Program-made: the position numbers and the translations under genes
The notes under the pieces: generated by a model
What the model was told of the DNA's origin: nothing
Seen by the model: the letters and a program-made list of their open reading frames with translations, nothing else
The model's database searches: none
Shown: positions 58,830-64,000 of the stretch, one piece after another
Numbering within the stretch: position 1 is the first letter of the stretch
Layout of the letters: each line of letters opens with the position of its first letter
Assembly: GCF_021869535.1 (NCBI RefSeq)
Contig: NW_026262581.1
Span: 117,270,771 to 117,334,770 of the forward strand
Direction of reading: 5' to 3'
DNA: 64,000 nt
DNA from: Mytilus californianus
Taxonomy: Eukaryota; Mollusca; Bivalvia; Mytilida; Mytilidae

Positions 58830-61190
58830 AATATTTCCAAAAAGTTTCTGTAAACTATATGTATAGCTAAATCAACCAATTAGAAAGCCGAGAAAGGCAC
58901 GCTCGATGAGCACTAAAAATATAATGGAACCTTCCTGAGAATCTTCTGTATGTATCGGGCAGCCAATGAAATAATAGCATCAAAAATAGAATGTTCCTCC
59001 GACGTATCGTCCAATTATGAGTGACAATCATGTATTGTATATATATTATATCTGAAAAAAATTTCAGAACTTCTAACAAGTGTTTACAAACGATAAAATT
59101 CTTTAGTGTAAAAGTAATAAAATATAATTCAAATAGACAGATTTTGAAAATGATTTGTTTATCAAGTAGCACTACTAATGGAGTGATAAATTTTACGTAA
59201 AAACACCCAAGTTTGTTTACTCGTGATATTCCACATATTTATACAATCCATTCTTACCAAGTGAAACTTAACCCTAAGTTTAAATGTAAAAAAATCTTAA
59301 CACAATTTTTGTCTCGCCTTGACGGCGACGGCGACGGCGATGGCGTCAACAATGTATTAGCTTGTGATTAGGTGTAGTTCATGGTGAACCACTAGTGGTA
59401 GGTCAATGATATTTGGTATGCAGTTGTATTAGCATTTGCACATCTCATTACCATGGAGATTATTTGGCCCCGCCCCCTCAGTCAAGGTCTATTGACTTTG
59501 AAACTTTTCATAGTTTACATGTATTAGTTTGAGATTAGGTCAATTTATGGGGAACCACTAGTGGTAGGTCAATGATATTTGGTATGCAGTTGTATAAGCA
59601 TTGGCATATCTCATTTCCATGGAGATTATTTGGCTCCGCCCCCTTAGTCATGGTCTATAGACTTTGAAAATTTTGCTAAGTTAACATGTATTAGTTTGTG
59701 ATTAGGTCAGTTCAAAGGGAACCATTAGTGGTAGGCCAATGTTAATTGGTGTTCAGTTGTATAAGCATTAGTACATCTCATTTCCATGGAGAATATTTGG
59801 CCCCGCCCCCTCAGTCATGGTCTATTGACTTTGAAACTTTTGCATAGGTTACATGTATTAGTTTGTGATTAGATCAGTTTAAGATGAACTGCTAATGTTA
59901 AGTCAATGATATTTGGTATGCAAATTTATTGGCATTTGCAAGTATCGTTTCCATGGAGATTATATAGCCCCACCCCTGATCATGGTTCATTGACTTTGAA
60001 ACTTTTACATAGTTTACAAGTTAATGTTTGTGTTTAGGTTTGTTTAAAGGGAACGACTTATAATAAGTCAATGGTATTTGGTATGCAGTTGTATTAGCAT
60101 TGGCACATCTCATTCCATGGAGATTGTTTAGTCATGTACCTTCAGTCATGGTTCATCGACTTTGAATATTTGCATAACTTATATGTTAAAGTATTGCTAT
60201 TTTAATTTCAACATTTGCATTATCAAAATTACAAAAAGGCGAGACATATCTCTGTGATAACAGTTTATTTTTTCTTGAGTCATGTTTTCAGGAGAAACTC
60301 AAACACGCCTCATGTAAAAGGTGTGCTCAATTTTCGTAACTTTTAAATGAAGGCATGTTTGAGTTTGAGTTCAACGTTGTCTAATGAGATTCAACATATA
60401 ATCGTGTTTAACATTATGTTAATTTCACATTTTGACGCTTAATTTATATTTTTTTACAAAACAATTCACAAATTTATCACGTGAAACATAAAGAACGAAT
60501 ATCATTCCATGGATACTCCAAATAGAGTATTCTAGAAAAGTTTCTGTAAACCACAGTGACTATAGACACTATACATATTGCTAAAAATCAGATAAAGAGT
60601 ACACCGTGGAGTAAAATTGGAATATTCCCAGAACGTATTTGACGTATAATTAAATCTTTGAAGTGTGTGTGTAATATGTGGAGCTGTTAAAATCAATATT
60701 AACCGATTTGAAGAGGAATTCCACATTTTGAAGCTGCATTTAGATTTTGTTACATAAAAAAATTCAAAAATTTATCACGTGAAGCATAAAGCAAGAATGA
60801 TTGAATATAATTCCACGGATACTAAGAGTAGTCCAGAAAAGTTTCTGTAAAACACTATATTATAAATCAGATAAAGAGTACACCGAAGCTGAGCGAGGTC
60901 CGCTTGATTAGCACCACAAATAAAATGGAACCATCCTTTGAAGCTTCTATACGTATCGAACAGCCAATGAAATAACAGCATTACAAATGGAATGTTCCTC
61001 CAACGTATCCGATGTATCCAACAGGTTTACTGTTGAGCTCAACCAATCAAATTTTGTAAATACTTATAGCACGTAAAGTAAAAATGGAATATTCCCAGGA
61101 CGTATTTGACGTATAATCAGATCTTTGAAGTGTATGTAATAGGGGGAGATGTTAAAATGAATATGAACCACTTTGAAAGGAGGGCAATAT
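58830..61190. repeat. Duplicated repeat modules flanking the 167-bp satellite
   Basis: 58870-59040 resembles 60870-61030 ('cagccaatgaaata', 'gaatgttcctcc.acgtatc'). 60460-60610 resembles 60755-60890 ('aaatttatcacgtgaa', 'aagtttctgtaaa'). 60611-60720 resembles 61074-61190 ('aacgtatttgacgtataat', 'ggaatattccca'). These look like nested or tandem copies of one longer element. Confidence 0.65.
59310..60255. repeat. 167-bp satellite array bounded by TGTCTCGCCTT inverted ends
   Basis: Five units begin at about 59352, 59519, 59686, 59853 and 60019 (period 166-167 bp), sharing 'accactagtggtaggtcaat', 'catctcatttccatggaga' and 'ttggccccgccccctcagtc'. Divergence grows to the right. The array is preceded by 'tgtctcgccttgacggcga' and a short GGCGAC repeat (59316-59340) and followed by 'aaaggcgagaca', an inverted pair. 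It resembles satellite-carrying non-autonomous elements known from bivalves; that link is by memory of structure only. Confidence 0.85.
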
Positions 61191-62400
61191 TTAAACATAT
61201 ATAAAAATCCGAACGGAACATGAGAGGGAGGTGTGTAACAATCAACACTCTCAATAATAGGGAGAGCAAACATCACATGGATACAGAGATGTCTATATCT
61301 CATGATTGGTTGTTGCTTGTTTAATGTCTAGTGGCAAATATTTCTTGTTCAGGACTAAAAAAAACATTAATCAATACAACAGGTAGGTCTTGTAAGGTAG
61401 GGGAAAACTTGGATACAGATGTCGTTTTACTTGTGAAAAAAGATGTGTACGACGAGAGATAAAACTTGACTTTATTCGTTTTTGCCTTATTAAAAACACG
61501 CAAAAACTGTCATCGGAAATGACAGTTACATTTGAATAGTGGCTTAAGTATTTCATCAACGTTCCTAAGTTATATAAAACAACAATAGAGACAATTTACG
61601 TTCTATTTTAAACACACTGGACCTAAGCTGCTCTGTTGACTGTTTCTTATGGCAGAACGATATCCGGGATTTTGAAAAAGGGGCCTCCTAGTTAGTCAAC
61701 GTTTGGACTGATGCTTGTAACATGTATATACATTTGTCATATATGTAGCTCCGTGGGGGACCGCCTGCCCCCTCCCCCTTAATCCGCCTCTGATGACTCG
61801 TTTTTGTCTATTTTATTCAGATTGCTTCATTACGGATGTACGTGAAAGTATATATTCGGAAAGATAAAGGTTTATTTCATTAAGTATATGTATGTCTTTA
61901 TAAAACTTAAAATTATTGTATAATTGTTTGTCACGACGAATTTTGGAAAGTTCAATAAAACACTACTTTTTCTAAAAATAAGATGAAAATATTTCGTGAA
62001 AGGGTAAACAAGAAGATTTTAGAAGTTGAAGGCTAATAGTTGCTGAAAAAAATTATAAAAAAAGTGATTTATTTTTAGCTTATGCATTTTAAAAATCCCA
62101 AAGTAAAGGCTCGTTAAGTTTTTCGACATAAAATGGAAATCCGACTTCTATTTTAAACGACATTTTATGAATAAGATAATTGGTATGCAATAATCTTATT
62201 CTAATAATTGATCAAATGAAATTAAATGCAAGCACTCGGTCTGTTATTTTTATATTCAAACACGCCTACTCTGTTATGATGACTTATTTCAAAGATATTT
62301 GACCGATCTATTCTGTTTTCTAGTAATATGAAATTTGAATATTGATATATACATATAGCTTTAAAATATAAAAAATAATGAAATTGAAGGGAGATGATAT
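61191..62400. other. Intergenic, no feature recognised
   Basis: AT-rich. 61745-61800 is a fragment shared in inverse orientation with 48650-48690. No coding or RNA signal is seen. Confidence 0.5.
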
Positions 62401-62414
62401 ACTCTTTGTTTCTG

Positions 62415-62422
62415 TATAAAAC
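62415..62422 (+). promoter_or_regulatory. Possible TATA box
   Basis: TATAAAAC at 62415-62422 would place a start of transcription near 62445, about 43 bp before the ATG at 62488. A second TATAAAAG at 62460-62467 is too close to that ATG to serve it. In AT-rich DNA such matches are frequent. Confidence 0.25.
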
Positions 62423-62487
62423 ATCTAAAGAACGAAACAGGTGACCCAAACAAGCTTAATATAAAAGGTGTACCCGACTTTCTTACC

Positions 62488-62613
62488 ATGAAAAGATTGT
62501 TAGCTATTTTGATGATTTTTTTTCTTCAAAATACTGTTACAGGGGCAGAGATCCAAATCAAAGCTTTTACAGAACAATCTCTTACATTTATGTGGAAACT
62601 CATTTCAAAATAA
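62488..62613 (+). CDS. Possible small secreted peptide or signal-peptide exon (41 aa)
   Basis: ATG with A at -3 (taccATGa) opens a 41-codon frame ending TAA. The first 19 or so residues look like a signal peptide: basic KR, hydrophobic LLAILMIFFL, then QNTVTG-AE with a plausible cleavage site. The remainder (IQIKAFTEQSLTFMWKLISK) has no cysteine and no known motif. It could also be the first exon of a gene continuing to the right, although no strong GT donor lies inside the frame. I do not recognise a family. Confidence 0.3.
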   Translation: MKRLLAILMIFFLQNTVTGAEIQIKAFTEQSLTFMWKLISK

Positions 62614-62619
62614 AATTTA

Positions 62620-64000
62620 TGCATGCATCTTCAAGATTCAAAATGATATAACTTACCAAAATCAGTAGTTTTGTGCAATTTGTATTTAGTTAAAACGGTT
62701 TTAATTTTTTCTGAATTCTATTAAAGTAAAGTAACTATTTAGGGATAAGTGCTAAGCAAATCAACACACTCACACATTGTTTAACGAGCATAAAGATGTA
62801 CCGTAGCGAATTGCACTAAATGAAATGCTCCAAGCTTGCATGCCTGCATGAATTATAAATAGCCAAATACAATAATTTAACATTTCGTCAGGATTTTATT
62901 TTTGTCAACATGCCTAAGTGGGGTTATGGTTTTTTCTTAAAAAAAAAATTCTGATCCTTAATTTGATGAAGAAAAAAAATATTGCGGTCAAGCAGATGAC
63001 AAAAACATAATGAATCCAGATTTTCCCCATACCTTATAGTGTTAAATTTTGAAGAAAAAAATAACTTGATTGATAGTGTCGAAAAACTAAAAAAAAATGT
63101 TCGCGCTTTACAGGACATTTTTTCTGACTCAGACAAAATAAAACCATAACCCCTTTGAAGTTAAATATTTGCTCCCTAAATGACCTTGTTTTCCAAAATC
63201 CTACTTAGTGTATTAACAAATAAGGAAAACGGTTGATATTTTATCTACACAAGTGTTGGGTCATTCTTTAGCAGTTAGAGAGCACTCGAAAGTAGTAAGG
63301 TGCACTCGAATCTCGAAGTTACATTTTGTTCTTATTTATACCTTTAAATATCATTCTTCATTACCTCAATGATTTGTATATAAATAAAGCATACATAAGA
63401 AACCTAGTACACATGACAAAATACCACTTTTTGATTTAATCAATACATTGATGGCGTCATCGGGTCAGAAGAAAAAATACCCATTTTAACTGTATCGCAC
63501 GTATATGGATACTTCGACACGTATACGTATCAAAATACTTCAGTTCTGCAACATCTCTATTAAATGCACGGGATCGCCAAAGATTTCTCGACGCATAAAA
63601 TCAAATAACAATGGTTTCACGCAATTACAGTATGACAGTGGCCTCTAAATGGGTATGTACATAATTACTACATGTACATGTTATTTGAATTCAGAATTCT
63701 CCTAGTACAAATTGGAATTCTAATATCTACAAGTACAAACAGGAATTCCAATATCTACTAGTAGAAATTTGGAAATACTACCCCTGATTGTGATCAGATC
63801 AGAAAAATTATTTTTGTCTTCTGAACTAGATAATTATGTTAACTCAAACGATCAAATTTGTTTGAAAATTCAAATATCATGCTAGCAAAATTTAAGTTGT
63901 GGAAATATCATTTTTTATGATGAGTTTTGTGTTATCACAAATCGCGGTTCGTAATATTTAATGAGTGTCGTTGTAGAAATTAATATACAGTTTATGGAAT
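62620..64000. other. Right edge, no gene recognised
   Basis: AT-rich sequence. 63695-63775 has a few short repeats of 'gaattc.aatatctac.agta'. Nothing coding is supported up to the end of the window. Confidence 0.5.

Noticed and set aside
59316..59340. CRISPR-like or coding GGCGAC repeat
   Set aside because: It is a four-unit microsatellite at the edge of the satellite element in an animal genome, with no spacers.
1..64000. tRNA or rRNA genes
   Set aside because: I looked for tRNA A/B-box-like and conserved rRNA stretches while reading and saw no convincing one; a covariance-model scan would be needed to exclude them.

Overview
The window is animal nuclear DNA: AT-rich, with short coding exons, long introns, canonical GT/AG splice sites and many dispersed repeats. 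The repeat landscape (several Penelope-like retroelement families, a very common short repeat containing 'caatgagacaactctccA', TIR elements and a 167-bp satellite) looks like a bivalve mollusc, probably a marine mussel (Mytilidae). That assignment rests on recognition of the repeats and no database search was run.

One protein gene dominates. It runs on the + strand from beyond the left edge to a stop codon at 43847-43849. I could place 25 exons in one continuous reading frame (about 1,133 residues, or 1,146 with an alternative splice donor). They encode two kringle domains, five CCP/sushi domains, a transmembrane helix, a short cytoplasmic juxtamembrane segment with tyrosines, a catalytically complete tyrosine phosphatase domain (D1) and a second, degenerate phosphatase domain (D2). 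This is a receptor-type tyrosine phosphatase (RPTP) with a kringle+CCP ectodomain, an arrangement I do not know from the vertebrate RPTP classes. The signal peptide and any further N-terminal domains lie left of the window. The ectodomain exons are all phase 1-1 cassettes, one or more of which look recently duplicated (CCP3-5). The D1 and D2 exons share equal lengths and phases around their signature motifs.

The introns are full of mobile DNA. Three related Penelope-like (PLE) families are present: A, a nearly intact reverse transcriptase at 40419-41516; B, fragments at 10160-10900, 25820-27680, 39345-39605 and 49255-49435; C, three 5'-truncated minus-strand copies at 22437-23464, 44007-45295 and 54464-55497. 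Other elements are a 1.8-kb composite insertion with two 467-bp direct repeats nested in an older repeat, a 234-bp foldback element and short TIR elements.

From 43850 to 64000 I find no second convincing gene. This region holds repeats: PLE-C copies, direct and tandem duplications at 49.4-53.1 kb, a duplicated segment in which one copy carries a 279-bp TIR insertion and the other preserves the empty site, and a 167-bp satellite array at 59.3-60.2 kb. A possible small secreted peptide (41 aa, signal-peptide-like, with an upstream TATA box) lies at 62488-62613.
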